Source of the DNA: Methylobacterium gossipiicola
GTDB lineage: Bacteria > Pseudomonadota > Alphaproteobacteria > Rhizobiales > Beijerinckiaceae
DNA length: 64,000 nt
Assembly: GCF_900113485.1 (NCBI RefSeq)
Contig: NZ_FOPM01000008.1
Span: 124,001 to 188,000 of the forward strand
Direction of reading: 5' to 3'
In this document: piece by piece, positions 1 through 8,245 of the stretch
How the letters are laid out: each line of letters starts with the position of its first letter
Position numbering within the stretch: the first letter of the stretch is position 1
Translations under genes and position numbers: made by a program
Notes under the pieces: model-generated
Seen by the model: the letters and a program-made list of their open reading frames with translations, nothing else
The model's database searches: none
Told to the model about the DNA's origin: nothing

Positions 1-668
1 AGGGTCGCGGCGCCGATTTTCTCCAGGACCTCCCCGACGGCTCGGGGGCCGCCCGTGGAGGCGCCGATGAGCAGGACCCGCGGCGCCACGGTGGCGCGCG
101 CCTTGGGGCGCAGCACGAGGGGGCTCGTCGGCTTCAGGGCGGAGACGGGTGCCGGTTGGGCCACCATGCCCATGGGGCTCGCGATCGGCCCACGCTTGCG
201 GGCACGGGCGCTACCGAACAGGCGCACCCGTTCGATGAGTTCCGTCCGGAAGGCGTCCGAGGTGGTGACGCCGCGGTTGCTCTCCGGCTTGGCGAGGTAA
301 TCGACGGCCCCGAGGGACAGGCAGCGTAGGGAGATGTCTGCGTTCCGGGTGGTCAGGGTCGACATCATCACGACCTGGACGCCGGGGCTCTTCGCCAGCA
401 GCAGCGGCAGGGCCTGGGTGCCGTCGAGTTCCGGCATGTCGATGTCGAGGAGGATCACGTCGGGGTCGTGGCGGGCCATGGATTCCACGGCGATGCGGCC
501 GTTGGAGGCCGTGGCCACGACGTCGAAACCGGCTTCTGCGATCCACCGGGCGACGAGGCCCCGCACCACGGCCGAATCATCGGCGATCATGACCCGGATG
601 CGCGCGCCCGCGGCGGCGGCGGCCGGCCCCGGGGATTGCGGGTGGGAAAGCGTGTTGACTGCCAGCAT
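1..668 (-). CDS. cheB: Chemotaxis response regulator / protein-glutamate methylesterase CheB (partial)
   Basis: This encodes the N-terminal 222 residues of CheB, which removes methyl groups from chemoreceptor glutamates when phosphorylated by CheA. An N-terminal receiver domain (about residues 24-140) has the acidic pair in MIADDSAV (D30, D31) and phospho-acceptor D75 in LLDIDMPELDG. After a linker the methylesterase domain begins with LLIGASTGGP, whose serine (about S204) is the expected nucleophile. The rest of the domain lies beyond the left edge. The start is the ATG whose first base is 668; another in-frame ATG (MIADD) lies about 26 codons downstream, so up to 26 N-terminal residues are uncertain. 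It is the last visible gene of the cheA-W-Y-B operon; a cheR gene is expected further left but cannot be seen. Confidence 0.93.
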   Translation of the reverse strand, partial: MLAVNTLSHPQSPGPAAAAAGARIRVMIADDSAVVRGLVARWIAEAGFDVVATASNGRIAVESMARHDPDVILLDIDMPELDGTQALPLLLAKSPGVQVVMMSTLTTRNADISLRCLSLGAVDYLAKPESNRGVTTSDAFRTELIERVRLFGSARARKRGPIASPMGMVAQPAPVSALKPTSPLVLRPKARATVAPRVLLIGASTGGPRAVGEVLEKIGAAT

Positions 669-743
669 GGATTTGGCGCCTCGACTGGGCGGAACTGTAG
701 AGCGGTGGTGTCCGTCCGGCGGGCCGCTCGGCGGAGGCCGTCT

Positions 744-1127
744 TCAGAGCGAGGGGATCGCGTCGGCGAAGCCGACCTGCGCGAGCTTCGCGGTGACGAT
801 CTCGCGATCGAACGGCTTCATGATGTATTCGTCGGCCCCCGCATGCAGGGCGCGGGCGATGGCGCCGATGTCATTCTCCGTGGTGCAGAACAGCACCTTG
901 GGCTTCTCGCCGCCGGGGGTCTGACGCAGGGCCTTGAGGAAGTCGTAGCCGTCCATGGTCGGCATGTTCCAGTCGAGGAGGATGGCGTCCGGCATGGACT
1001 CGCCGCAGGCGGCGAGGGCCATCTGTCCGTCCTCGGCCTCGCCGACCTGGAAGTTCATGGTCTCGAAGATCCGGCGCGCCACCTTCCGGATCACGGCGGA
1101 ATCGTCGACGACGAGACAGGTCTTCAT
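744..1127 (-). CDS. cheY: CheY-type single-domain response regulator
   Basis: This is a 127-residue stand-alone receiver domain. It has the acidic pocket D8/D9 in LVVDDSAVIRK, phospho-acceptor D52 in ILLDWNMPTMDG, and the switch Thr and Lys in LFCTTEND and YIMKPF. It would take phosphate from the CheA encoded upstream and signal to a flagellar motor or another output. The start MKTCL matches the usual receiver N-terminus; an in-frame extension further upstream is not supported by family length. It lies about 50 bp downstream of cheW and 75 bp upstream of cheB on the same strand. Its output partner cannot be told from sequence. Confidence 0.93.
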   Translation of the reverse strand: MKTCLVVDDSAVIRKVARRIFETMNFQVGEAEDGQMALAACGESMPDAILLDWNMPTMDGYDFLKALRQTPGGEKPKVLFCTTENDIGAIARALHAGADEYIMKPFDREIVTAKLAQVGFADAIPSL

Positions 1128-1176
1128 CGGTGTGTCCCCGTGGAATACGAAAGGCTCGGCGAGTGCCGCGGCGGAA

Positions 1177-1668
1177 TCAGGCCGCGCCGGCCGTGAGATT
1201 CGGCGTGCCGAAGGCAAGCAGCGCATCGACGTCGAGGATCACCAGCAGGTGTCCGTCGAGGCGGTGGACGCCGAGCGACAGGTCGCGCCAGCGCGCATCG
1301 AGGTTGATCGGCACGGCCTCGTGGGTGTCGGTGCCGAGCTTCAGCACCTCGCCGACGCCGTCCACGATGAGGGCGAAGGTCTCGCCGCCCTGTTCGAGGC
1401 CGATGGCCATGCGCCCGGTTTCGCCTTCCCGGTCCGGCAGGCTGAGGCGTCGGCGCAGGCACAGGGCCGTCACCACGCGGCCGCGCAGGTTCAGGAGGCC
1501 GACGATCTCCGGGGGAGAGAGCGGCACCGGCGTCACCCCGGCGGGAATGAAGACGTCGTGGACCCGATTGATGGCGAGGCCGAACATGGTCTCGCCCACG
1601 AACACGGTGACGAAGTCGGTGGTGCCCGCCTCGGCGCGCGTGGCGTTGCTGTTTGCGGCCTGCATCAT
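1177..1668 (-). CDS. cheW: Chemotaxis coupling protein CheW
   Basis: This is a 163-residue CheW-domain protein that would bridge methyl-accepting chemoreceptors and the CheA kinase. The CheW fold covers about residues 17-155, with the typical segments VGLLNLRGRVV and FALIVDGVGEVL. The paired ATG codons at 1668 and 1665 are preceded by GGAG about 9 nt upstream, which fixes the start. It sits 34 bp downstream of cheA and is surely co-transcribed with it. CheA itself carries two further CheW-like domains, so this operon supplies three CheW folds. Confidence 0.93.
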   Translation of the reverse strand: MMQAANSNATRAEAGTTDFVTVFVGETMFGLAINRVHDVFIPAGVTPVPLSPPEIVGLLNLRGRVVTALCLRRRLSLPDREGETGRMAIGLEQGGETFALIVDGVGEVLKLGTDTHEAVPINLDARWRDLSLGVHRLDGHLLVILDVDALLAFGTPNLTAGAA

Positions 1669-1702
1669 GGATGGAAACTCCGATCGAGCGCGAGGGCCGG
1701 CG

Positions 1703-4438
1703 TCAGGCGGCGTTGGAGAGGGTCTGGACGTCGATCTCGGCCAGCGCCGCGATGAGGCCGCTGCGGTCGAATTTCGCCACGAGGTCGACGATGGAGAGGG
1801 TGCGGGCCCGGGCGATGGCATCGGGGCCGATGGTGCCCGAGAGGCCGATCACCGGCAGGCCGGAGACGCGTCCCTCGATCTTGCGCATGGCGCCGACGAG
1901 GTCGAACCCGTTGCGGCCGGGCATCTCGAGATCGCAGACCACCATGTCGATACGGCCGTTGGACAGGAGGGCCGCCACGGCCTCGTCGGCGCTGCCGGCC
2001 GTGACCACCGCGTAACCCGCCGCCTTGAGAACCGGGGACAGCATGTCCCGGAAGAACGCCGAGTCGTCCACCAGCAGCACCGTCGCGGCCTGCTTGACCG
2101 CCTTCTTGGAGCCCCGTGCCCAGTCGTCGTAGGCGAGCGGCAGGAAGTGGGCGATGTTGATGATCTCGGTGGCGCGGCCCCGCAGGACGGCCGAACCGAT
2201 GAGGTCGGAGCGATCGGCCGAGATCTCCACGTCGAGGCGCTCCTCGACGATGTCGACGATCTCGTCGACCACGAGGCCCATGGCCCGCTCGCCGTCCGAG
2301 AACACCACCAGAGCCTGGGACCCGGTTTCGCGGATGGTGATGGAGGCGTCCGCCGGGACGAGGGGCATGAGCCGGCCGCGATACTGGATGAGCGGACGCC
2401 CGCCGACCCACTCGACCTTGGAGGCCTCGATCTCCTCGAGACGGGTGACCAGGGAGAGCGGCACCGCCTTGTAGCTGCCCGCCCCGCCCTTGAAGACCAG
2501 GAGCGTCGCCTTGGCGTCGGCGGCCTCGATCTCCTCGGCCTCGGCTTCCACCGGGATCGCGCCGGACTGGGCGCTCTGGCTGACCTGCTGGGCGATGCCG
2601 TTGGGATCGACGATGAGCACCACGGCGCCGTCGCCCAGGATGGTGTTGCCGGCGAAGAGTGGCAGATGGCGCAGCTTCGACGACATCGGCTTCACGACGA
2701 TCTCCTCCGTGTGGAACACCTCGTCCACGAGGATGCCGAAGCGCTGACGTCCGACCTGGGCCACCACCACGAAGCCCGAATCGATGGTGCTGGCGGGCGC
2801 GGCCTGGCCGAGGACACCCGTGAGGGTGACGATGGGCAGCAGCCGCTCGCGCAGGCGCAGGACCGGCGAGCCGTTGATGCGCTCCACCTGCTGAGCCGTC
2901 GACTTGTCGACCCGCACCAGTTCCAGCACCGCCACCTGCGGCACGGCGAAGCGCTGCTCGCCTGCCTTGACGATGAGGGCGGCGATGATCGCCAGGGTGA
3001 GGGGGATCTTGATGGTGAAGGTGGTGCCGCGCCCGAGCTGGGTGTTGATGTCGATGACGCCGCCGATGAGCTCGATGTTCGTCTTCACCACGTCCATGCC
3101 GACGCCGCGGCCCGAGACGGAGGTGACGGCGGCGGCGGTGGAGAAGCCGGGGTGGAAGATGAACTTCGCCACCTGGGCGTCGGTCATGCGCTCGATTTCG
3201 CCCTGCGACGCGATCTTGCGCTCCACGGCCTTGCGGCGGATGGCGACGAGGTCGAGGCCCTTGCCGTCGTCGGCGATCTCGATGGTGATGGTGCCGCCCT
3301 CGTGATAGGCGGACAGGCGGATGGTGCCCCGCGCGGGCTTGCCGGCGGCCTTACGTCCGGCCGCGTCCTCGATGCCGTGATCGGCCGAGTTGCGCACCAT
3401 GTGGGTCAGGGGGTCCTTGATGACCTCGAGGACCTGACGGTCGAGTTCTGTCTCGGCGCCGCTCATGACGAGCTCGATCTGTTTGCCGAGTTCCGATGAG
3501 AGATCGCGCACCACGCGCGGCAGCTTCTGCCAGGCGTTGCCGATGGGCTGCATGCGCGTCTTCATGACGCCTTCCTGCAGCTCGGCGGTCACGTGGGAGA
3601 GGCGCTGCAGCGGCACCTTGTAGGTGGAATCGTCGTGGCGGCGGGCGATCTCGAGGAGCTGGTTGCGGGTCAGCACCAGCTCGGACACCATCGTCATGAG
3701 GTGTTCGAGGGTATCGACGTTGACGCGGATCGTCTGAACCTTGGCGACACCGCCTTCACCGCCCTCGGAGGCGGCGGGGGCGGCCTCCTTGGCCTGAGCC
3801 TTTGCGGGCTCGTCGTGCACGACGGCCTTGGGGGCCGGAGCCGGAGCCGGGGCGGGTACCGGAGCCGCGACGGCAGCCGGGGCCGGGATCGCCGGCAGGG
3901 GGGGGAGCGGGGGAAGGTCGTCGAACGAGTCGGGGCCCTCCGCCTCCAGGAAGGCGCGTTCCAGATCGTCGAGGCTGACCTCGCCGGGCTTCAATTCGCG
4001 CGAGACCGGTTCGGGAAGCTTGATCTCCGGCACGGGAGCCGCCACGGGAGCGGGCGCCTCCATCGGACCGGCGGACATCACATCGAGGGCGTCGATGAGG
4101 TCGCTGTCGCTGCCCGCCGGCTCCGAGCCGGTGTTCTCGAGGTCTGCGAGAATCGACTTCAGACGGTCGAGGGTCACGAGAATCAGGCTCACGGCGGCGC
4201 CGGTCACCGGCATGCCGTCGCGGAACTGCCCCATCAGGGTCTCGGCGGCGTGGGCCAGGGCTTCCAGGCGCGGCAGGCCGAGGAACCCGCAGGTGCCCTT
4301 GATGGTGTGGACGAGGCGGAAAATGTTCCGAAGGATCGTCTGGTTGTTCGGATCCTGCTCGAAACGCACGAGTTCGGCATCGACCGTGTCGAGATGCTCG
4401 GCGCTCTCGGTCAGGAACTCACGCAACAAGTCGTCCAT
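1703..4438 (-). CDS. cheA: Hybrid chemotaxis histidine kinase CheA with two CheW domains and a C-terminal receiver
   Basis: This 911-residue kinase has, in order: an HPt (P1) domain with phospho-histidine H44 in RLVHTIKGTCGF; a long Pro/Ala-rich linker (about 125-230) with no recognisable CheY-binding P2 domain; a P3 dimerisation helix pair; an HATPase domain (N box MVRNSADHGIE, G1 ADDGKGLD, G2 SGRGVGMDVV); a first CheW-like domain (about 480-610); a second (about 650-770); and a receiver domain (about 785-905) with VLLVDDSAFFRD and CDLEMPG. The ATG at 4438 begins the HPt domain exactly; a GTG three codons upstream is possible. Hybrid CheA proteins of this build occur in alphaproteobacterial chemotaxis-like clusters, where the receiver may act as a phosphate sink. 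Confidence 0.93.
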   Translation of the reverse strand: MDDLLREFLTESAEHLDTVDAELVRFEQDPNNQTILRNIFRLVHTIKGTCGFLGLPRLEALAHAAETLMGQFRDGMPVTGAAVSLILVTLDRLKSILADLENTGSEPAGSDSDLIDALDVMSAGPMEAPAPVAAPVPEIKLPEPVSRELKPGEVSLDDLERAFLEAEGPDSFDDLPPLPPLPAIPAPAAVAAPVPAPAPAPAPKAVVHDEPAKAQAKEAAPAASEGGEGGVAKVQTIRVNVDTLEHLMTMVSELVLTRNQLLEIARRHDDSTYKVPLQRLSHVTAELQEGVMKTRMQPIGNAWQKLPRVVRDLSSELGKQIELVMSGAETELDRQVLEVIKDPLTHMVRNSADHGIEDAAGRKAAGKPARGTIRLSAYHEGGTITIEIADDGKGLDLVAIRRKAVERKIASQGEIERMTDAQVAKFIFHPGFSTAAAVTSVSGRGVGMDVVKTNIELIGGVIDINTQLGRGTTFTIKIPLTLAIIAALIVKAGEQRFAVPQVAVLELVRVDKSTAQQVERINGSPVLRLRERLLPIVTLTGVLGQAAPASTIDSGFVVVAQVGRQRFGILVDEVFHTEEIVVKPMSSKLRHLPLFAGNTILGDGAVVLIVDPNGIAQQVSQSAQSGAIPVEAEAEEIEAADAKATLLVFKGGAGSYKAVPLSLVTRLEEIEASKVEWVGGRPLIQYRGRLMPLVPADASITIRETGSQALVVFSDGERAMGLVVDEIVDIVEERLDVEISADRSDLIGSAVLRGRATEIINIAHFLPLAYDDWARGSKKAVKQAATVLLVDDSAFFRDMLSPVLKAAGYAVVTAGSADEAVAALLSNGRIDMVVCDLEMPGRNGFDLVGAMRKIEGRVSGLPVIGLSGTIGPDAIARARTLSIVDLVAKFDRSGLIAALAEIDVQTLSNAA

Positions 4439-4579
4439 GACGGGCACTCAGTCCAGAAACGCACTACGGTTTGTGCAGTCCGACCATGTACCCGAATGGG
4501 TTAGTGAAGAGTTTCCTTGCGCAAGGTCCGTCCAGGGAAACTGAGCGATGTCCGCCGCCGCACCCCTCGGTGGCCATTT

Positions 4580-4587
4580 ATGGTTAA
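4580..4587 (-). promoter_or_regulatory. CtrA-like half-site (TTAACCAT) upstream of cheA
   Basis: On the minus strand the sequence reads TTAACCAT about 140 bp upstream of the cheA start, in the 245-bp gap between chpT and cheA. TTAACC-type half-sites are part of the CtrA recognition sequence in alphaproteobacteria. The second half-site (TTAA seven bases on) is absent, so this is only a candidate. Confidence 0.3.
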
Positions 4588-4683
4588 TGAAATCTGTGCT
4601 CTCCTCCCTGTCGGAGGATCGCCCGATCGGACGCCGGAAACCTCGTCGTACGCCGTTGGGAATGCCGGGGCGGCGCGATGGGA

Positions 4684-5397
4684 TCAGGCGAGGGCGGTTT
4701 CCGGCGGCTCCTCGTCGGAGACCGGGGGCTCGTCCACGGTTTCCGTGGCCGGCTTCGGCGTCGGCAAGGCCTCGATGGTCACCGTGTCGCCCGTGATCGA
4801 GAAGCGGACATCCATCTCGGCGGCCCGCGCCACGAGGCCGGCATAGAACGGCAGGATCGCGTGAGCGTCCACGGTGCCGTTCTCTGGTGTGCCGGCGATG
4901 AGGGCTTCGACATGGGGCGGAATGCGCGCGTGGGAGCCCTTGGCGGTGAGGACGATGCTGGGCGCCTCGCCGTCGCCCGTGACGGTCACGTCGATGAGGC
5001 CGCCGCGCGGGATCGCGCTCTGGGCGATCACGACGAGGTTGAGGATCAGCTTGACCTTGTTCTTCGGGTAGAGCGCCTGGGGAGCCGACCAGGCGAGCTG
5101 GGTCTTGTCGTCACCGAACATGCCGCGCGAAACCTTCTCGGCGTCGGCGAGGTCGATGGAGGCCCCGGCCGAGCCCGCCGCCCCGAAGGCAATGCGGGCG
5201 AACTGGAGCCGCGCCGAGGCTTGGCGCGCGCTCTTGGCGATGAGTTCGAGGGCGAACTCGCGCATGGAGGCATCCGACTCGTCCTCGAGCACCTCGAGGC
5301 CGTTCACGATGGCGCCCACCGGGCTGATCACGTCGTGGCAGACCCGGGAGCACAGCAGTGCCGACAGGTCGAGGGCGTCGAGTTGGACGAGGGTCAT
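4684..5397 (-). CDS. chpT: Histidine phosphotransferase ChpT
   Basis: This 237-residue protein matches ChpT, the essential phosphotransferase that passes phosphate from hybrid kinase CckA to CtrA and CpdR in the alphaproteobacterial cell-cycle relay. The N-terminal helix carries the phospho-histidine H21 in SRVCHDVISPVGAIVNG. The rest resembles a degenerate HATPase-like domain (KVKLILNLVVIAQSAIP), as in ChpT dimers. The start is backed by GGAG six bases upstream. The last 25 residues are an acidic Pro/Glu-rich tail. It is divergent from cysQ (198 bp) and upstream of cheA on the same strand. An alternative name is DUF2328/HPTransfase-family protein, but the overall pattern supports ChpT. Confidence 0.88.
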   Translation of the reverse strand: MTLVQLDALDLSALLCSRVCHDVISPVGAIVNGLEVLEDESDASMREFALELIAKSARQASARLQFARIAFGAAGSAGASIDLADAEKVSRGMFGDDKTQLAWSAPQALYPKNKVKLILNLVVIAQSAIPRGGLIDVTVTGDGEAPSIVLTAKGSHARIPPHVEALIAGTPENGTVDAHAILPFYAGLVARAAEMDVRFSITGDTVTIEALPTPKPATETVDEPPVSDEEPPETALA

Positions 5398-5595
5398 CTT
5401 GCGCTCCGCGCGAGGCACTTCTGGGGCCGCGGGCGATACGACCGAATGGACGCGGTCGATCGCCAACGGCACCGATAGACGCCGCCCGTTGCTTTGAAAA
5501 GCCGGAGCGCAGGCGATCCGGCGGGTCGGAAAAGCATCCAGCGCTCCACGGGCCGGGTCGACATCCCGACCATGCCGGGGCATGAGGAAAAAATC

Positions 5596-6474
5596 ATGCA
5601 TCTCGATGCGCCGACGCGCGACCGTATCGCGGCAACACTCACCGAGATCGCCTGCGAGGCGGGCGAGATCCTCCGGAGCTATCACGGCGGCGACTGTCCG
5701 CACGTGCTCAAGCGCGACGGATCCCCGGCGAGTCTGGCCGATACGGCGTCCGAGGCGATGATTCTCGCCGCCCTCGCGCGCCATTGGCCCGATATTCCCG
5801 TTGTGGCCGAGGAAACCGCCTACGACCGCCCGCCCTCGGAGCTGTTCTTCCTCGTGGATCCCCTCGACGGAACCAGGGATTTCCTCGCGGGCAACCACGA
5901 ATACAGCGTCAATATCGGCCTCGTGCAGGGCGACCGTCCGGTGGCGTCGGCCCTGGCCGCCCCCGGTCTCGGTCGGGTCTGGGGCGGCGGCGCCGACGCT
6001 TTCGAGGCGGCCATCGTGGCGGGCCGTCCGGGGGCGCATCGGGCCATCGCCGTGCGGCCCGTTCCGGCCGACGGACTCGTCGCCCTCGTGAGCAACCGCC
6101 ACGGCGATGCCGAGACGGAGGCTTGCCTGTCGGCCCTGCCCCTCGGCGGCCGGCGCGGCGCCGCTTCCGCCCTCAAGTTCTGCCTCATCGCCTCGGGCGA
6201 GGCCGACATCTACGTTCGCTGCGGCCCGACCATGGAGTGGGATACGGCGGCCGGCGACCACGTGCTCACGAGTGCCGGAGGCTGCGTCGTGGTGTCGTCG
6301 GGCCAGCCGATCACCTATGGCCACCACGCCCGCCATTATCGCAACGGCCCCTTCGCGGCCCTGGGCGACCGCACCTATGCGAGCCGCCTCGCCCTGCCGG
6401 CCCGCAGCCCCGCTCCGCGCCGGACCGTGGGCGCCACGGCCGAATCGCTCCGTCCGGTTTCGCCCGCGCGTTAA
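5596..6474 (+). CDS. cysQ: 3'(2'),5'-bisphosphate nucleotidase CysQ (inositol monophosphatase family)
   Basis: This 292-residue protein belongs to the lithium-sensitive FIG/IMPase superfamily. It would remove the 3' phosphate from PAP, a by-product of sulfate assimilation. Metal-binding motifs are visible: VVAEET (first Glu), the hallmark DPLDGTRDF, and a C-terminal MEWDTAAGDHVL. The start ATG at 5596 is preceded by GAGG with an 8-base spacer; longer in-frame starts lack such a site. The stop codon overlaps a CtrA-box-like sequence serving the next gene. The C-terminal tail after about residue 265 is Arg/Pro-rich and probably disordered. The distinction between CysQ and general IMPase is by overall resemblance, so substrate is inferred. 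Confidence 0.85.
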   Translation: MHLDAPTRDRIAATLTEIACEAGEILRSYHGGDCPHVLKRDGSPASLADTASEAMILAALARHWPDIPVVAEETAYDRPPSELFFLVDPLDGTRDFLAGNHEYSVNIGLVQGDRPVASALAAPGLGRVWGGGADAFEAAIVAGRPGAHRAIAVRPVPADGLVALVSNRHGDAETEACLSALPLGGRRGAASALKFCLIASGEADIYVRCGPTMEWDTAAGDHVLTSAGGCVVVSSGQPITYGHHARHYRNGPFAALGDRTYASRLALPARSPAPRRTVGATAESLRPVSPAR

Positions 6475-6485
6475 CCATATATTGA
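6471..6485 (+). promoter_or_regulatory. CtrA-box-like site upstream of eipA
   Basis: The sequence TTAACCATATATTGA fits the CtrA consensus TTAA-N7-TTAA at seven of eight fixed positions, in an otherwise GC-rich region where TTAA is rare. It overlaps the stop codon of cysQ and lies about 108 bp before the eipA start. In Brucella, eipA has been reported to be a direct CtrA target, which supports the assignment. Confidence 0.5.
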
Positions 6486-6593
6486 CCGTCTTTCGCGTCA
6501 TGATCGGCGCCGGTCGGGCGGGCACGCGATCTCGGTGCCCCGGTCCGGCGGCCTTGCCGGGACGCCGCCCGGCACCGCACGCGACGAGGCAGC

Positions 6594-7229
6594 ATGCTGA
6601 CATCTTCCTCCCCTCCCCGGGCTCGGCTGGGGGCCGGTCTCGCCCTTGCCGCGATCCTTTCCGTCGGCATCGCGTCCGTCCCTGGCGGTTCGGCCCTCGC
6701 CCTCCCGGCCCGGACGGCCCCCCCTGCCCCGGAGGCATCCGGGCCCGGCACCTTCCGGCCCGCCGAGATCATCGACAACGGCCACCGCTTCTTCGGCTCG
6801 ATGTCCCGGGGCCTCGCCCTCACGGTGGAGGAGGCCACCCGGCGTTGGGGCGAGCCGAACGGCTACATCCTCGGCCAGGAAGCCTCCGGCGCCATCGTGG
6901 GGGGCGTCCGCTACGGCGAGGGCACCCTCTACACCCGCAACGCCGGCAAGCGCCGCATCTACTGGCAGGGGCCGTCCATCGGCTTCGACGTCGGCGGCGA
7001 TGGCGACCGCACCATGATGCTCGTCTACAATCTGCCGGCGGTGCAGGGCCTCTACCGCCGCTTCGTCGGCATCGACGGCTCGGCCTATTTCATCGGCGGC
7101 TTCGGCATGACGGCGGTGACGGCGGACGAAGTCGTGGTGGTGCCGATCCGCACGGGGGTCGGGGCGCGCCTCGGCATCAATATCGGCTACCTCAAATTCA
7201 CCGACCGGCCGACCTGGAATCCCTTCTGA
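6594..7229 (+). CDS. eipA: Periplasmic envelope-integrity protein EipA (DUF1134)
   Basis: This 211-residue protein has a signal peptide (about residues 1-37, ending near SALALPA) and a DUF1134 beta-barrel-like domain from about residue 58. Typical family segments include SRGLALTVEEA, GEGTLYTRNAG, YWQGPSIGFDVGGDG and IGYLKFTDRPTWNPF at the very end. EipA of Brucella is a periplasmic protein needed for envelope stress resistance; its exact biochemical role is not settled. Here it stands close to chpT, and a CtrA-like box precedes it, consistent with cell-cycle-linked expression. The ATG at 6594 gives a proper signal peptide. The gene following (7349) may be transcribed with it but the gap is 119 bp. 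Confidence 0.85.
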   Translation: MLTSSSPPRARLGAGLALAAILSVGIASVPGGSALALPARTAPPAPEASGPGTFRPAEIIDNGHRFFGSMSRGLALTVEEATRRWGEPNGYILGQEASGAIVGGVRYGEGTLYTRNAGKRRIYWQGPSIGFDVGGDGDRTMMLVYNLPAVQGLYRRFVGIDGSAYFIGGFGMTAVTADEVVVVPIRTGVGARLGINIGYLKFTDRPTWNPF

Positions 7230-7348
7230 GGCAGGTGTGGCATGCCGACCCTCGCCCCACACGACAAGGGTAGGATAAGCGTGCCGACAAGGGGGCCGGC
7301 TCCGGCCGATCCCCCCTCCGATCCGACCCAACGCATGAGCAGGCCCGC

Positions 7349-8077
7349 GTGATCGAAACCGTCATGATCTTCGTGCTCGGCTTTCTCGCCGCTGCTCTGT
7401 GCGCCCTGCTGCTGCTGCCGGCGGTGAACGCACGGGCCCTGCGGCTCTCCCAGCGCCGGATCGAGGCGCGCCTGCCCCTGTCCGTCTCCGAGGTCGCCGC
7501 CGAGAAGGATCATCTGCGCGCCGAGTTCGCCGTGGCGCGCCGTCGCCTGGAGCGGCGGGTCGAGGCGGTGCAGGCCGCCCGCCACGCCGACCTCGCGGCC
7601 ATCGGCGCGCGCACCCTGGAGGCGGCGACCCTGTCCCGGCAGGTCGAGGCCGGGACCGCGATGCTTCGGGCGCGCGAGGCTGAGATCGCCGAAACCCGGA
7701 CCGCGCTCGCGAGCGTGGAGCACGACCTCGCCGCCGCGCGGGCCGATGGCGCCGTCGGCCTGGCTACCCTGCAGGTCTTGGAAGACGCTCACAGGGACCT
7801 CCTCGACGATCTCGCCCTCCAGCGCCACCCCGTCCCCGCCCCGGACGCGACGGGCATCGACCTCACGGCGCGGTGCGCCGCCCTCGTTGCCGAACGCGAG
7901 ACCCTGCGGGCGAGCCTCGCCGCCGCCGAGGACGCCCTGGCGCAGGCCGTGGCCCGCACGGCGCCGCAGGACGACGACACCGCCGCCCTGCGCCTGCGGA
8001 TCACGGAGGTCGCTGACACACTCATGCGCCGCGAGCGCCTGCCCGCCGTCGGGGCCTTTCCCCTCGCGCAATCCTGA
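7349..8077 (+). CDS. Unknown membrane-anchored coiled-coil protein
   Basis: I do not recognise a family. The 242-residue product begins with one hydrophobic segment (about residues 5-27, IFVLGFLAAALCALLLL) and continues as an almost unbroken Ala/Arg/Glu/Leu-rich helix to about residue 230, with heptad-like spacing. This predicts an inner-membrane anchor with a long coiled coil. The start is a GTG at 7349; an ATG four codons later is also possible. It follows eipA by 119 bp. Similar anchored coiled coils near envelope genes are common in this order, but function cannot be assigned from sequence. Confidence 0.7.
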   Translation: MIETVMIFVLGFLAAALCALLLLPAVNARALRLSQRRIEARLPLSVSEVAAEKDHLRAEFAVARRRLERRVEAVQAARHADLAAIGARTLEAATLSRQVEAGTAMLRAREAEIAETRTALASVEHDLAAARADGAVGLATLQVLEDAHRDLLDDLALQRHPVPAPDATGIDLTARCAALVAERETLRASLAAAEDALAQAVARTAPQDDDTAALRLRITEVADTLMRRERLPAVGAFPLAQS

Positions 8078-8245
8078 CGACGATCCCCTGAACCCGCGCC
8101 CCGGTCGGCCGTTGCGTCACGTTCAGGCCGCGGCGTAGATAAACGCACTTTCCCATGCGCCGCCGCGCCTGTGCCTTGTTTCGACCACGCAAGCGCATCA
8201 TCCGATCGCGCATTCCCACCTGATCTGAAGACGGACCGCGCCCCT

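Noticed and set aside
1130-3499. Long plus-strand open frame of 789 codons opposite cheA and cheW
   Set aside because: It lies antisense to well-conserved chemotaxis genes and has a low-complexity, Arg/Gly/Asp-rich composition typical of shadow frames in GC-rich DNA.
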